From an uncultured Bacteroidaceae bacterium (GTDB lineage: Bacteria > Bacteroidota > Bacteroidia > Bacteroidales > Bacteroidaceae), in NCBI GenBank assembly GCA_944321635.1, contig CALULY010000004.1:62001-126000 (forward strand): DNA of 64,000 nt. The letters are read 5' to 3'. The position numbers were made by a program, and so were the translations under genes. Positions 8,929 to 17,409 of the stretch are shown one piece after another. Each line of letters starts with the position of its first letter. Position 1 is the stretch's first letter. The notes beneath the pieces were generated by a model. That model searched no databases and was not told the DNA's origin. It saw only the letters and a list, made by a program, of their open reading frames with translations.

Positions 8929-8974
8929 GTGCAAACATCCAGTCGCGCTCTCCCCGCCTTGCCGTCGGGGCAAT

Positions 8975-9008
8975 AAAAAAGGAGGGAAACCCCGTCAGGC
9001 CTCCCTCC
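8975..9008 (-). terminator. Rho-independent terminator of rubrerythrin
   Basis: On the minus strand a GGAGGG/CCCTCC stem (9003-9008 with 8981-8986) is followed by six T (8975-8980). It lies just after the rubrerythrin stop at 9035. Confidence 0.75.
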
Positions 9009-9034
9009 GTGCTCGTCAGCCCGTCGGCGGGCTG

Positions 9035-9613
9035 TCAGATGTTGTTCTTCTTCACCTCAAAGTATGCTTGCGGGTGCAGGCACGCCGGGCAAACCTTCGG
9101 GGCTTCCCGTCCCTCAAAGATGAAACCGCAGTTGCGGCACTGCCAGACGACCACTTCGTCCTTGGCGAACACCTTGCCCGCCTCGATGTTGGCAGCCAGG
9201 GCGCGGTAGCGTTCCTCGTGGCCGCGCTCGGCGACGCTGATCATGCGGTACATCACCGCTATTTCCGGGAAACCTTCCTCGTCGGCGACGTCGGCGAAGT
9301 GCGGGTAATCCGCCGTCCACTCCTCATTCTCGCCCTCGGCAGCCGCACGCAGGTTGTCCAACGTCGTGCCGATCACGCCGGCGGGATAGGATGCCGTGAT
9401 CTCGACCTTGCCGCCCTCAAGCCATTTGAACATACGTTTGGCGTGTTCCTTCTCCTGCTCGGCGGTCTCAAGGAAGATTGCCGCGACTTGCTCGTAGCCC
9501 TCTTTCTTGGCCGCACTTGCAAAGTAGGTGTATCTCATCCTTGCCTGCGACTCGCCGGCAAACGATGTCATCAGGTTTTTCTCTGTCCTTGTGCCTTTCA
9601 AGCTCTTTTCCAT
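9035..9613 (-). CDS. rbr: Rubrerythrin
   Basis: A protein of 192 residues. The start MEKSLKGTRTEKNLM was chosen because it is the conserved rubrerythrin N-terminus. The first about 150 residues are a ferritin-like four-helix bundle with di-iron ligands in EAEK/ExxH-type segments (TAEQEKEHAKRMF, SVAERGHEERYRAL). The C-terminus is a rubredoxin knuckle pair, CRNCGFIFEG and CPACLHPQAYFEV. It reduces hydrogen peroxide in the cytoplasm of anaerobes. It is a single-gene unit with its own promoter, a hairpin in the leader (8-bp arms 9645-9652 and 9664-9671), and a terminator. Confidence 0.97.
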   Translation of the reverse strand: MEKSLKGTRTEKNLMTSFAGESQARMRYTYFASAAKKEGYEQVAAIFLETAEQEKEHAKRMFKWLEGGKVEITASYPAGVIGTTLDNLRAAAEGENEEWTADYPHFADVADEEGFPEIAVMYRMISVAERGHEERYRALAANIEAGKVFAKDEVVVWQCRNCGFIFEGREAPKVCPACLHPQAYFEVKKNNI

Positions 9614-9679
9614 AGTCGTAATTGTTTTGTTGGTTAGATAAATAGCTTGCCGCCCGCCGTCTCCGGCAAGCGGTCTTTG

Positions 9680-9709
9680 CAAATGTAGCAAAAAATGCGG
9701 CAAATCAAA
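9680..9709 (-). promoter_or_regulatory. Promoter of rubrerythrin
   Basis: On the minus strand TTTG (9706-9709), an 18-bp spacer and TACATTTG (9680-9687) match the Bacteroidota -33/-7 pattern. The leader of about 65 bases contains a perfect 8-bp stem (9645-9671). Confidence 0.55.
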
Positions 9710-9889
9710 TATCCCCGTCCCGCCCCCGCCACGTGCCGCCTCGCCACTGCAATGGCGGGTGCAGTGCCCCCTCGGGCAGGGGCTGGACGCGCCGTGCCGG
9801 ATGCAAAAGCAGGTTGTCCTTAGGCATGAATTTCGCTCAGGTCAGACTTGAAGTCCGACGGGGCCGGACAAAAAGTCCGTTACCCCCGT

Positions 9890-9990
9890 ACATAAAGTAA
9901 AAACAAAACTTCTGTTTATATATTCAGAACTTTTGTTTATATAAACAGAACTTTTGAATATATAAACAAAAGTTCTGAATGAACTTTATT
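9890..9990. repeat. Intergenic array, family C (21-bp period)
   Basis: This lies in the 562-base divergent gap between rubrerythrin and ldcA, which holds no gene. Three 21-bp units share the core AGAACTTTTG followed by an AT palindrome such as TTTATATAAAC, then an inverted AAAAGTTCTG copy. The array starts ACATAAAGTA and ends TGAACTTTAT, which pair as outer arms. A near-copy lies at 46191-46290. The rest of the gap has small GGAC/GTCC hairpins at about 9866-9880 and the ldcA -7 box. Confidence 0.8.
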
Positions 9991-10111
9991 CGCCGGACAA
10001 AGCGACTTTAGGTCTTATCCTTTGGGATTTTTGGTCCGGTGTCCCTGGATTTTATGCCGCACCCGGCGTGCCTTTGTCCTTGCCAGCGTCGCGGTGTGGA
10101 GGGAATATCCT

Positions 10112-10119
10112 TAACTTTG
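10112..10119 (+). promoter_or_regulatory. -7 box of ldcA
   Basis: TAACTTTG, an exact TAnnTTTG match, 56 bases before the ldcA start. No -33 element at the usual spacing. Confidence 0.4.
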
Positions 10120-10175
10120 CCCCGCTTCCGGGCGTGCGCGTCGTGCGGCGGCCGTGACTTGACAATCTGTGTGGT

Positions 10176-11105
10176 ATGCGGAAAGGACTGATGTTTGGCG
10201 GCGGGCCTGTCGTGCCCGCGCCGCTTGGGGTCGGTGGCAGGATAGCCATCGTCTCGCCGTCGGGGTGCGTTGACCCCGTGCTGGTCGATCGCGGGGCGGA
10301 GATGCTGCGCGGGGCGGGCTATGACGTGGTGGTCGGCGACCATGCCCGTGGGGCCCACGGCCGCTTCTCGGGGACGCGGACGGAGCGTCTCGCCGACTTG
10401 CAGGCCGCCTTTGACGACCCGTCTGTCAGGGTGGTGGTGTGCAGCAGGGGCGGCTACGGGGCAGTGCAGTTGCTGCGTGACTTGGACTTGCGCGGCTTCA
10501 TGCGGTCGCCCAAGTGGGTCGTTGGATTCAGCGACATCACGGCCATCCACGCCTTGCTCGGCGCGAATGGGTGCGCCTCGTTGCACGCCCCTATGCTCAA
10601 GCACCTTGTGGGACGCGGCTGGGATGATTGCTGCGTGCGGCATCTGTTCGAGGTGTTGGGCGGCAAGGGCTTTGATGTGGCTTGCGGCTGGCATCCATTG
10701 GACCGCCCCGGTGAGGCCGAGGGGGTGGTGACGGGCGGCAACCTGTCGGTCTTGGCAGGGCTGCGCGGCACGGGACTCGACTTGCTGGCGGAGGGAGCCA
10801 TACTATTCCTTGAGGATGTGGGCGAGCGTCCCTACCGCATCGACCGTATGCTTTGGAACTTGGAGCTCGGTGGTGTCTTCGACCGCCTGGCAGGTCTGGT
10901 GGTGGGACAATTCACGGGCTATGAGGACGACCTGACGATGGGTTGCGGGGTGTATGACCTGGTGGCGCGGATGGTTGCCGGGAGGGGCTATCCGGTGTGC
11001 TTTGGTTTCCCTGTTGGGCACGTCGATGCCAACGAACCGGTGGTGTGCGGCGTGCGTGCCAGACTGTCTGTCGGCGCGGGCGGGGTGGTGCTGAGGCAGT
11101 TGTGA
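10176..11105 (+). CDS. ldcA: LD-carboxypeptidase (peptidase S66)
   Basis: A protein of 309 residues. The N-terminal domain starts with RIAIVSPSGCVDP and contains VVCSRGGYGAVQLL and the nucleophile segment WVVGFSDITAIHALL (Ser). The C-terminal domain carries ILFLEDVGERPYRIDRML (catalytic Glu) and FPVGHVDANEPV (catalytic His), so the S66 Ser-Glu-His triad is present. It removes the terminal D-alanine from tetrapeptides during peptidoglycan recycling in the cytoplasm. No signal peptide is seen, which fits. It stands alone, followed by the frd operon promoter. Confidence 0.93.
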   Translation: MRKGLMFGGGPVVPAPLGVGGRIAIVSPSGCVDPVLVDRGAEMLRGAGYDVVVGDHARGAHGRFSGTRTERLADLQAAFDDPSVRVVVCSRGGYGAVQLLRDLDLRGFMRSPKWVVGFSDITAIHALLGANGCASLHAPMLKHLVGRGWDDCCVRHLFEVLGGKGFDVACGWHPLDRPGEAEGVVTGGNLSVLAGLRGTGLDLLAEGAILFLEDVGERPYRIDRMLWNLELGGVFDRLAGLVVGQFTGYEDDLTMGCGVYDLVARMVAGRGYPVCFGFPVGHVDANEPVVCGVRARLSVGAGGVVLRQL

Positions 11106-11141
11106 GCGGTGTGGCGGGATTGGAGAATTATTTCCGCATTT

Positions 11142-11172
11142 TTTGCTCGTTGCACAATTTGACTTACTTTTG
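11142..11172 (+). promoter_or_regulatory. Promoter of the fumarate reductase operon
   Basis: TTTG (11142-11145), exactly 19 bases, then TACTTTTG (11165-11172). This is the best match to the Bacteroidota -33/-7 consensus in the window. The leader to the frdC start is about 75 bases and AT-rich near the start codon. Confidence 0.7.
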
Positions 11173-11250
11173 CATGAGTTGACAAGTGTCTAATGTTCAA
11201 CCCTTGTGGACGGTAAAAACTAAAACGATTCAATAACTAAAATTAAATTT

Positions 11251-11961
11251 ATGTGGTTAAGTAGTTCAACTATTGGGAGGAAAGTAGTCATGAGCATCTC
11301 GGGGCTCTTCCTCATCCTGTTCCTTACGTTTCACGTGTGCATGAACATCGTGGCCTTGATTTCCGCAGAGGGCTACAATGCCGTGTGCGGTTTCCTGGGT
11401 GCCAATTGGTACGCCCTCGTTGGAACGTTGGTGCTTGCGGCGGGCTTTTTCGTTCACATCATCTACGCTTTCTGGCTGACGATGCAAAACCGCAGGGCGC
11501 GTGGCAGCGAGCGTTACAAGGTCGTTGACAAGCCTAAGTCCGTTGAGTGGGCGTCGCAGAATATGCTTGTGCTTGGCATCATCGTCATAGGCATAGCGTG
11601 CTTCCACCTCTACCATTTCTGGTACAATATGCAGTTGCAGGAGATCCTGGGCAACGAGACTGTCAATGTGGCCGCTTGCGCTGTCGGTGCGGGTCAGTCT
11701 TTGGCCAACACGAGTGTGCATGACGGCTATGCGTTTATCGCCGCCACGTTCAGCAATCCGGTAGTCGTGGTGCTTTACTTGGTATGGTTCGTCGCTTTGT
11801 GGTTCCATCTCACCCATGGCTTTTGGAGCGCGCTGCACACGCTCGGTTGGAACAACAACATCTGGTTCAACCGTTGGAAGGTGATTGCCAATGTCTATGC
11901 GACCATCGTCTGCCTTGGATTCGCTGTCGTAGCAATAGCTTTCTACTTCAAATCACTCTAA
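11251..11961 (+). CDS. frdC: Fumarate reductase / succinate dehydrogenase cytochrome b subunit
   Basis: A protein of 236 residues with about five membrane helices (for example VVMSISGLFLILFLTFHVCM and VVVVLYLVWFVALWFHLTHG). Histidines in TFHVCMN, FFVHII, CFHLYHFWYN and LWFHLTHG are positioned to bind two hemes, as in the Wolinella/Bacteroides B-type enzyme. It anchors the FrdAB subunits and passes electrons from menaquinol. It is the first gene of frdC-frdA-frdB, with 34 bases to frdA. In anaerobic Bacteroidales the complex reduces fumarate and feeds succinate production. Confidence 0.95.
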   Translation: MWLSSSTIGRKVVMSISGLFLILFLTFHVCMNIVALISAEGYNAVCGFLGANWYALVGTLVLAAGFFVHIIYAFWLTMQNRRARGSERYKVVDKPKSVEWASQNMLVLGIIVIGIACFHLYHFWYNMQLQEILGNETVNVAACAVGAGQSLANTSVHDGYAFIAATFSNPVVVVLYLVWFVALWFHLTHGFWSALHTLGWNNNIWFNRWKVIANVYATIVCLGFAVVAIAFYFKSL

Positions 11962-11995
11962 TCAACCGGTTTAATTCACGTAATCATAAAACATT

Positions 11996-13942
11996 ATGTC
12001 TACAATATTAGATTCAAAGATACCTGAAGGCCCATTGGCAGAGAAATGGACCAACTACAAGGCTCATCAGAAGCTCGTCAACCCGGCCAACAAACGTCGT
12101 CTTGACATCATCGTGGTGGGAACAGGACTGGCAGGCGCGTCTGCCGCAGCGTCTCTCGGCGAGATGGGTTTCAAGGTGCTGAATTTCTGCATCCAGGATT
12201 CACCGCGCAGAGCGCACTCCATCGCCGCGCAGGGCGGTATCAACGCTGCGAAGAACTACCAGAACGACGGTGACTCGGTTTATCGCCTGTTCTATGACAC
12301 CATCAAGGGCGGCGACTACCGTGCCCGTGAGGCTAATGTCTACCGTCTTGCCGAGGTGTCAAACAACATCATCGACCAATGCGTCGCACAGGGCGTGCCT
12401 TTTGCCCGTGAGTACGGCGGCACGTTGGACAACCGTTCATTTGGTGGCGCGCAGGTCTCCAGGACGTTCTATGCGAAGGGACAGACGGGGCAGCAGCTCC
12501 TCCTCGGTGCATACTCCGCACTCAGCCGCCAAGTAAATAAAGGTAATGTCCAGCTCTATACACGCCGCGAGATGATGGATCTCGTCATCATCGATGGCCG
12601 CGCAAGGGGAATCATCGTCCGCAACCTTGTGACAGGTGAATTGGAACGCTATGCAGCGCACGCCGTCGTCATTGCTACCGGCGGTTATGGCAACACCTAC
12701 TTCCTCTCGACCAACGCCATGTCCTGCAACGGGTCTGCCGCTGTCGAGTGTTACAGGCGCGGTGCTTATTTCGCCAACCCATGCTATGTGCAGATCCACC
12801 CGACGTGCATACCGATGCACGGCTCGTTCCAGTCCAAATTGACGCTCATGTCCGAGTCGCTCCGCAATGACGGCCGCATCTGGGTGCCTAAGAAACTTGA
12901 AGATGCCAAAGCGCTGCAAGCAGGGACGAAGAAGGCCAACGACATACCTGACGAAGACCGCGACTTCTACCTTGAACGCCGTTACCCGGCATTCGGCAAC
13001 CTCGTGCCGCGTGACGTTGCCTCTCGTGCAGCTAAGGAGCGTTGTGACAAAGGCTATGGCGTTAACAATACAGGCTTGGCCGTGTTCCTCGACTTCAAGT
13101 ATGCAATCGACCGCCTCGGCGAGGACGTTGTCCGCCAGCGTTACGGCAACCTCTTCCAGATGTATGAGGAAATCACGGACGAGAATCCATACAAGACCCC
13201 GATGATGATTTACCCCGCCATCCACTACACGATGGGAGGCATCTGGGTTGACTACGAACTCCAGACCACCATCAAGGGATTGTTTGCCATCGGTGAATGC
13301 AACTTCTCCGACCACGGTGCTAACCGCCTCGGCGCGTCGGCGTTGATGCAGGGCTTGGCGGACGGCTACTTTGTGCTGCCATACACCATCCAGAACTATT
13401 TGGCTGACCAGATCACCGTGCCACGCTTCTCCAAAGACCTCCCGGAGTTTGAAGAGGCTGAGAAGAATGTCCGTGCACGCATCGACAAACTCATGGCCGT
13501 GCAGGGCGATGAGACGGTTGACTCAATCCACAAACGCCTTGGCAACATCATGTGGGAGTTTGTAGGCATGGGACGCACCAAGGAAGGATTGCAGGAAGCC
13601 ATAAAGAGAATCGAAGCCATCCGCAAGGAATTCTGGACTAAGGTTTACATCCCGGGCGAAAAGACCGGAATGAATACCGAACTCGAAAAGGCGTTGCGTG
13701 TCGCTGACTTCATCGACATGGGCGAATTGATTGCTTATGATGCTCTCCACCGTGAGGAGTCTTGCGGCGGGCACTTCCGCGAAGAGTACCAGACGGAGGA
13801 AGGCGAGGCTAAGCGCGATGATGCCAACTTCTCGTATGTCGCCTGCTGGAAATACAAAGGCGGCGGTGAAGCTCCCGAGATGGTCAAAGAGGATTTGAAC
13901 TACCAATTCGTCAAAGTCCAAACGCGTAACTACAAATCTTAA
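11996..13942 (+). CDS. frdA: Fumarate reductase flavoprotein subunit
   Basis: A protein of 648 residues, the usual length for the Bacteroides-type subunit. The FAD-binding Rossmann segment [18 protein letters not shown] begins near residue 38. The flavin-attachment region reads [20 protein letters not shown]; the histidine is where the covalent FAD link is expected. Active-site segments [31 protein letters not shown] and [12 protein letters not shown] are present. It catalyses fumarate reduction (reversibly succinate oxidation) on the cytoplasmic side. frdB follows after 11 bases. Confidence 0.97.
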   Translation: MSTILDSKIPEGPLAEKWTNYKAHQKLVNPANKRRLDIIVVGTGLAGASAAASLGEMGFKVLNFCIQDSPRRAHSIAAQGGINAAKNYQNDGDSVYRLFYDTIKGGDYRAREANVYRLAEVSNNIIDQCVAQGVPFAREYGGTLDNRSFGGAQVSRTFYAKGQTGQQLLLGAYSALSRQVNKGNVQLYTRREMMDLVIIDGRARGIIVRNLVTGELERYAAHAVVIATGGYGNTYFLSTNAMSCNGSAAVECYRRGAYFANPCYVQIHPTCIPMHGSFQSKLTLMSESLRNDGRIWVPKKLEDAKALQAGTKKANDIPDEDRDFYLERRYPAFGNLVPRDVASRAAKERCDKGYGVNNTGLAVFLDFKYAIDRLGEDVVRQRYGNLFQMYEEITDENPYKTPMMIYPAIHYTMGGIWVDYELQTTIKGLFAIGECNFSDHGANRLGASALMQGLADGYFVLPYTIQNYLADQITVPRFSKDLPEFEEAEKNVRARIDKLMAVQGDETVDSIHKRLGNIMWEFVGMGRTKEGLQEAIKRIEAIRKEFWTKVYIPGEKTGMNTELEKALRVADFIDMGELIAYDALHREESCGGHFREEYQTEEGEAKRDDANFSYVACWKYKGGGEAPEMVKEDLNYQFVKVQTRNYKS

Positions 13943-13953
13943 AACAGCACAAA

Positions 13954-14709
13954 ATGGAAAAGACTATAAATTTCACACTCAGGGTTTGGCGTCAGAAGGA
14001 CGCACACTCCAAAGGCTATTTCGAGGATCACCAGATGGAAGGCATCAGCGGCGACACTTCATTCCTGGAGATGTTGGACATCCTCAACGAGAGATTGGTA
14101 AAGGAACACAAGGAGCCGATCGTCTTTGACCACGACTGTCGTGAAGGCATCTGCGGGATGTGTTCACTCTACGTCAACGGCCATCCGCACGGTCCGGAAG
14201 GCGGTTGCACCACTTGCCAGCTGTTCATGCGCAAGTTTGAGGACGGTTCCACAATCACTGTCGAGCCTTGGAGGTCTGCAGGTTTCCCCGTGATCAAAGA
14301 TTTGATGGTCGATCGTTCAGCATACGACAAGATCATGCAGGCTGGAGGCTATGTCAGCGTCAACACCGGCGCGGCGCAAGATGCCAATGCCATCCTCATA
14401 CCCAAGGAGGTTGCAGACGAGGCAATGGACGCGGCCAGCTGCATCGGTTGCGGTGCGTGCGTGGCAGCTTGCAAGAACGGTTCAGCCATGCTCTTCGTAG
14501 CAGCCAAGGTCAGCCAGCTCGCTCTCCTGCCGCAAGGCAAGGTGGAGGCTGCCCGCCGTGCTAAGGCGATGGTTGCCAAGATGGAAGAACTCGGTTTCGG
14601 CAACTGCACCAACACAGGCGCGTGTGCTGCTGAATGCCCGAAATGTGTCTCCCTCAGCAACATAGCTCGCCTCAACCGCGAGTTCATCAAGGCAAAGCTC
14701 GCCGATTGA
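13954..14709 (+). CDS. frdB: Fumarate reductase iron-sulfur subunit
   Basis: A protein of 251 residues. The N-terminal plant-type ferredoxin domain carries the 2Fe-2S ligands in [15 protein letters not shown] and the later CTTC. The C-terminal domain has [14 protein letters not shown] and [16 protein letters not shown] for the 4Fe-4S and 3Fe-4S type clusters. It transfers electrons between heme and FAD subunits. It is the last gene of the operon and is followed by a terminator at 14746. Confidence 0.97.
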   Translation: MEKTINFTLRVWRQKDAHSKGYFEDHQMEGISGDTSFLEMLDILNERLVKEHKEPIVFDHDCREGICGMCSLYVNGHPHGPEGGCTTCQLFMRKFEDGSTITVEPWRSAGFPVIKDLMVDRSAYDKIMQAGGYVSVNTGAAQDANAILIPKEVADEAMDAASCIGCGACVAACKNGSAMLFVAAKVSQLALLPQGKVEAARRAKAMVAKMEELGFGNCTNTGACAAECPKCVSLSNIARLNREFIKAKLAD

Positions 14710-14745
14710 CGCGGCGCGACTGAGCCTGGTGCTCACAGACTTTGC

Positions 14746-14790
14746 AGCGTCCCCGCGCGGTCATTCCGCGAGGGGACGCTTTGTTTTGTC
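14746..14790 (+). terminator. Terminator of the frd operon
   Basis: A 15-bp stem with one mismatch (arms 14746-14760 and 14766-14780) and a T-rich tail (TTGTTTTGTC). The remaining gap to 15015 (305 bases between genes in total) shows only the -7 box of the next gene. Confidence 0.75.
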
Positions 14791-14945
14791 ACCTATCGTG
14801 CCGAGAGTCTGTCCCAGAGCAGCCATGCCTGGTCGTCGATGTCCTATATGTCAGATGTTTTGTCCAGTTGCGCACATTAATTCACTAACATTAACGCTTC
14901 GCCAATCTTTTTGTCATAAAACTCGTCGTTTGGTACCAGTTTTTA

Positions 14946-14953
14946 TATATTTG
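14946..14953 (+). promoter_or_regulatory. -7 box of the small beta-barrel gene
   Basis: TATATTTG fits TAnnTTTG, 61 bases before the ATG at 15015. No -33 element at standard spacing. Confidence 0.4.
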
Positions 14954-15014
14954 CCAATACAACAACCTGCATAGGAAGTTTTCGGAAAGTTGGTTTATCA
15001 AAAATATAAGTGTG

Positions 15015-15464
15015 ATGAAAAGAATCTTTTTGACTATCTGTGTCGCCCTCGCCGCGCTGGCGGTGTCGGCGCAAGGGACTTTCAGCCGCAAGGACAACAT
15101 CCTGAGCCTCGGTGTCGGTATAGGTGAGCATGGTGTCCCCCTTGATTTGAAGTGGGAAATCAATGTGCTCGATGGCATCTGCAAAGGCAAGGGAGGCATT
15201 GGCGTTGGTGCTGCGACGGGGCTCAACTTTGACGACCGCTTCATGCTCGCGGCGCAGGCCAATTTCCACTATGAGTTCGTTGACAACCTCGACACATGGG
15301 CGGGGCTGTCGCTTGGAGGTGACTTCAAGTATGACGATGCACTCTATTTCGGCGCGCAAATCGGTACACGCTACTACTTCAAGGGCAATCCGCACTGGGC
15401 GTTGATGGGTGAGTTCGGCTACGGGATGTCATTCGCCAAGATAGGTTTCACCTACAAATTCTGA
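15015..15464 (+). CDS. Small outer-membrane beta-barrel protein
   Basis: A protein of 149 residues starting MKRIFLTICVALAALAVSAQ, a typical Sec signal with cleavage after VSAQ. A GTG codon directly before the ATG is in frame but is less likely the start. The mature part is made of alternating short strands ending in aromatic residues (FMLAAQANFHYEFV, LYFGAQIGTRYYF, WALMGEFGYGMSF) and ends IGFTYKF. A terminal Phe on the last strand is what BamA-folded outer-membrane barrels show. It is too short for a transporter, probably an eight-strand barrel. No family name is certain. It stands alone. Confidence 0.8.
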   Translation: MKRIFLTICVALAALAVSAQGTFSRKDNILSLGVGIGEHGVPLDLKWEINVLDGICKGKGGIGVGAATGLNFDDRFMLAAQANFHYEFVDNLDTWAGLSLGGDFKYDDALYFGAQIGTRYYFKGNPHWALMGEFGYGMSFAKIGFTYKF

Positions 15465-15469
15465 ACTGG

Positions 15470-15555
15470 GCGGGCATCGCCTGCCATGTTGCTTTTGGAC
15501 GAAAGCCAAACAACACCAGCCGGTGCGAGTCCGGCATAAAGCAAAAACTACTTCA
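15470..15555 (+). other. Structured 3' leader or small RNA candidate
   Basis: Between the barrel gene stop and the terminator lie several short hairpins. One is GCCGG-TGCGAGT-CCGGC at about 15523-15539. Its sequence recalls the CCGGTGCGAATCCGGC hairpin of cobalamin riboswitches, but the B12 box and the rest of that fold are missing. A second possible stem is TTGG...CCAA near 15498. It could be a 3' untranslated RNA, a small RNA or a remnant. Confidence 0.25.
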
Positions 15556-15602
15556 GCGGGCACTGATGCCGACGACACAAGGCATCGTGCCCGCATTTTT
15601 TT
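15556..15602 (+). terminator. Strong Rho-independent terminator
   Basis: GC-rich arms 15556-15570 and 15581-15594 pair with a single bulge, followed by seven T (15596-15602). Confidence 0.85.
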
Positions 15603-15645
15603 GCCGCGCCGTGGCGGCAGGGCAGGGGGCTGGCGGAGCAGGGTG

Positions 15646-15724
15646 CTTTGTAAGTGCGACTTACAAGAGTTGTTGGTGGCATTTACAAAGATTGTTAGTC
15701 GCACTTACAAAAGATGATGTCGCG
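15646..15724. repeat. Intergenic array, family D (22-bp period)
   Basis: Within the 442-base gap between the barrel gene and the phosphatase-fold gene. TTACAA cores start at 15661, 15683 and 15705, exactly 22 bases apart, two of them followed by TTGTT. The left end CTTTGTAAGTGCGACT (15646-15661) is a perfect 16-bp inverted copy of 15697-15712. It is the only copy of this family in the window, but has the same build as families A to C. Confidence 0.7.
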
Positions 15725-15870
15725 CGGGCCTCGGCAGGGTAGTGGCGGGTGCTTGCGGTGTCTTTGCCCGCGTCCGGCTATGTCCCACATAAAAAGATCC
15801 GCCGCAGTGGCGCAGAGGACGGTACGCCTGATTTTTAGGGCGGCGGCAGGCGTTTTGCGTCGCCTTGCAC

Positions 15871-15878
15871 TATCTTTG
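15871..15878 (+). promoter_or_regulatory. -7 box of the phosphatase-fold gene
   Basis: TATCTTTG fits TAnnTTTG, 28 bases before the start at 15907. Confidence 0.4.
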
Positions 15879-15906
15879 CGCCGTCAGAACAAAAAGCGGA
15901 GGAGCA

Positions 15907-16674
15907 ATGAAGACGCGCAACCTAATGTTTTTCATCGCCATCGTGGCGGCCACCATTTTCCTGAGCTACGTCAATTCCAAGGACAGCGAGGTGCGGCTTA
16001 TGACCTACAATGTCAGGAACGCCATCGGGACAGACGGCGTGATGGACTATGAACGCATAGCCTCGGTCATCGCCCATGCCGACCCTGATGTCGTCGCGTT
16101 GCAGGAACTCGACAGCATGACGCGCCGCAGCCGTGGCCGTGACCTGCTGGCGTCGCTGGCGGGTGCGACGGGGATGCGGGCGACATTCGCCAAGGCCATC
16201 GACTTCGAGGGAGGCAGCTACGGCATAGGTGTGTTGAGCAAGCAGACACCGCTCTCGGTCAGGACTGTCGCCTTGCCGGGCAGCGAGGAGGCGCGGCGGC
16301 TGTTGATTGTGGAATTCAAGGACTATGTGTTCGCCTGCACCCATCTTTCGCTCAACGAGACTGACCGCATGGAGTCGGTCGGTCTGATAGGGTCGGCGGC
16401 CGCTGGCTGGGAAAAACCGTTTTTCATCGCCGGTGATTGGAACATGGAGCCGGGCGACGACGCGCTGCAAGCCATGCAACAGGAGTTTGAGTTGATCAGC
16501 AACACGGGACAGTACACCTTCCCGGCAGACCTCCCTACGGCTTGCCTCGACTACATAGGCGTGATGCGGGGTTCGGCACGCAACCTTGAGGTCGTCAGTG
16601 CCGATGTCGTCAACGTCCCCGACGCATCCGATCACCGTCCGGTCGTCGTGACTGTGGATTTTGCAGTCAAATGA
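15907..16674 (+). CDS. Endonuclease/exonuclease/phosphatase family protein, membrane-anchored
   Basis: A protein of 255 residues. An N-terminal hydrophobic segment (LMFFIAIVAATIFLSYV) serves as signal anchor, so the enzyme domain should face the periplasm. The EEP fold is clear: LMTYNVRNAIG at the first strand, VVALQELDSM (metal-binding Glu), GDWNMEPGDD, and the terminal SDHRPVVVTVD with the catalytic His. Family members act on nucleic acids, sphingomyelin or phosphoinositides; the substrate here is unknown, though a secreted location argues against DNA repair. It is a single gene converging on the Crp/Fnr gene. Confidence 0.88.
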   Translation: MKTRNLMFFIAIVAATIFLSYVNSKDSEVRLMTYNVRNAIGTDGVMDYERIASVIAHADPDVVALQELDSMTRRSRGRDLLASLAGATGMRATFAKAIDFEGGSYGIGVLSKQTPLSVRTVALPGSEEARRLLIVEFKDYVFACTHLSLNETDRMESVGLIGSAAAGWEKPFFIAGDWNMEPGDDALQAMQQEFELISNTGQYTFPADLPTACLDYIGVMRGSARNLEVVSADVVNVPDASDHRPVVVTVDFAVK

Positions 16675-16686
16675 GGCGGCGCACCG

Positions 16687-17250
16687 TCAGATGCTGGCCC
16701 TGATGCGGCTCAATGTGTAGATGGAAATGCCGAGGAAGTCTGCCACATAGCGCAGCTTGACGCGGTTGACGAGACCGGGGAATTTCTTCAGGAACTGTTC
16801 GTAGCGTTCCGCAGGGGTCAGTTGCAAGCGGTCGGCGAATGCGTGGCTGAGCACTTTGTTCACGTTCTGATGCAGCACACGTCCCCAATTGGCTATGTCG
16901 ATGTGGCGGTGGTAGAGGTCGTCAAGCACCGAGTTTGTGACGGTGAAGAGCGTGCATCTCTCCAGCGTCTCCACACTCTCCACCGACCTGGAGTTGTAGT
17001 AGAGCGAATCCATGCCGAATGTCACGTCACCCTCCATGCTGAACCATGTCGTCGTTTCCACCCCGTCGTGGTGGAAAACAGAGCGGGTTATCCCTTTTTC
17101 GATGAAATAAACCTCGTGGCACACATCGCCCGACCGCACCAAGGTCACGCCCTTGGCGACATCGACGCGCCGCATCCGCGATGTCAAGGCTGCGAGTGCC
17201 TCGTCGGAGACCGGATAGGTCTGCCGGATGCTCCTGACGATGTTTTCCAT
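16687..17250 (-). CDS. Crp/Fnr-family transcriptional regulator
   Basis: A protein of 187 residues from MENIVRSIRQTYPVS; a start at 17271 is also possible, but the -7 box at 17281-17288 puts the transcript start near there. The N-terminal two thirds is a cyclic-nucleotide-binding-like barrel (VTLVRSGDVCHEVYFIEKG, TTTWFSMEGDVTFG). The C-terminal part is a short helix-turn-helix (VKLRYVADFLGISIYTLSRI) preceded by LTPAERYEQFLKKFPGL, typical of Bacteroidota Crp-like proteins. The cAMP-binding arginine motif is not obvious, so the ligand is unknown. It stands alone; its targets are unknown. Confidence 0.88.
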   Translation of the reverse strand: MENIVRSIRQTYPVSDEALAALTSRMRRVDVAKGVTLVRSGDVCHEVYFIEKGITRSVFHHDGVETTTWFSMEGDVTFGMDSLYYNSRSVESVETLERCTLFTVTNSVLDDLYHRHIDIANWGRVLHQNVNKVLSHAFADRLQLTPAERYEQFLKKFPGLVNRVKLRYVADFLGISIYTLSRIRASI

Positions 17251-17280
17251 GTTTCCCTCTGTCGTTGCCATAGGTAGGTG

Positions 17281-17288
17281 CAAAGATA
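17281..17288 (-). promoter_or_regulatory. -7 box of the Crp/Fnr gene
   Basis: On the minus strand TATCTTTG, an exact TAnnTTTG match, 30 bases before the chosen start at 17250. It helps decide that start. Confidence 0.4.
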
Positions 17289-17375
17289 GCGATTTGCCGG
17301 CTTATGCCGCCCGCCTCGCCAGGATCCTCATCCTTTGTCCCGTTGTGCCATAGCAAGCAATCGGCGAAAAAATCC

Positions 17376-17383
17376 TAACTTTG
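17376..17383 (+). promoter_or_regulatory. -7 box of surE-lpxB
   Basis: TAACTTTG fits TAnnTTTG, 26 bases before the surE start. Confidence 0.4.
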
Positions 17384-17409
17384 GGGCAAGATTAATAAAA
17401 TTAGATACG

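Noticed and set aside
8876-8930. Fluoride riboswitch before crcB
   Set aside because: The leader is too short, and the expected pseudoknot sequence is not present.
15520-15545. tRNA or tmRNA T-arm
   Set aside because: The hairpin looks like a T-arm but no acceptor stem, anticodon arm or CCA end can be formed around it.
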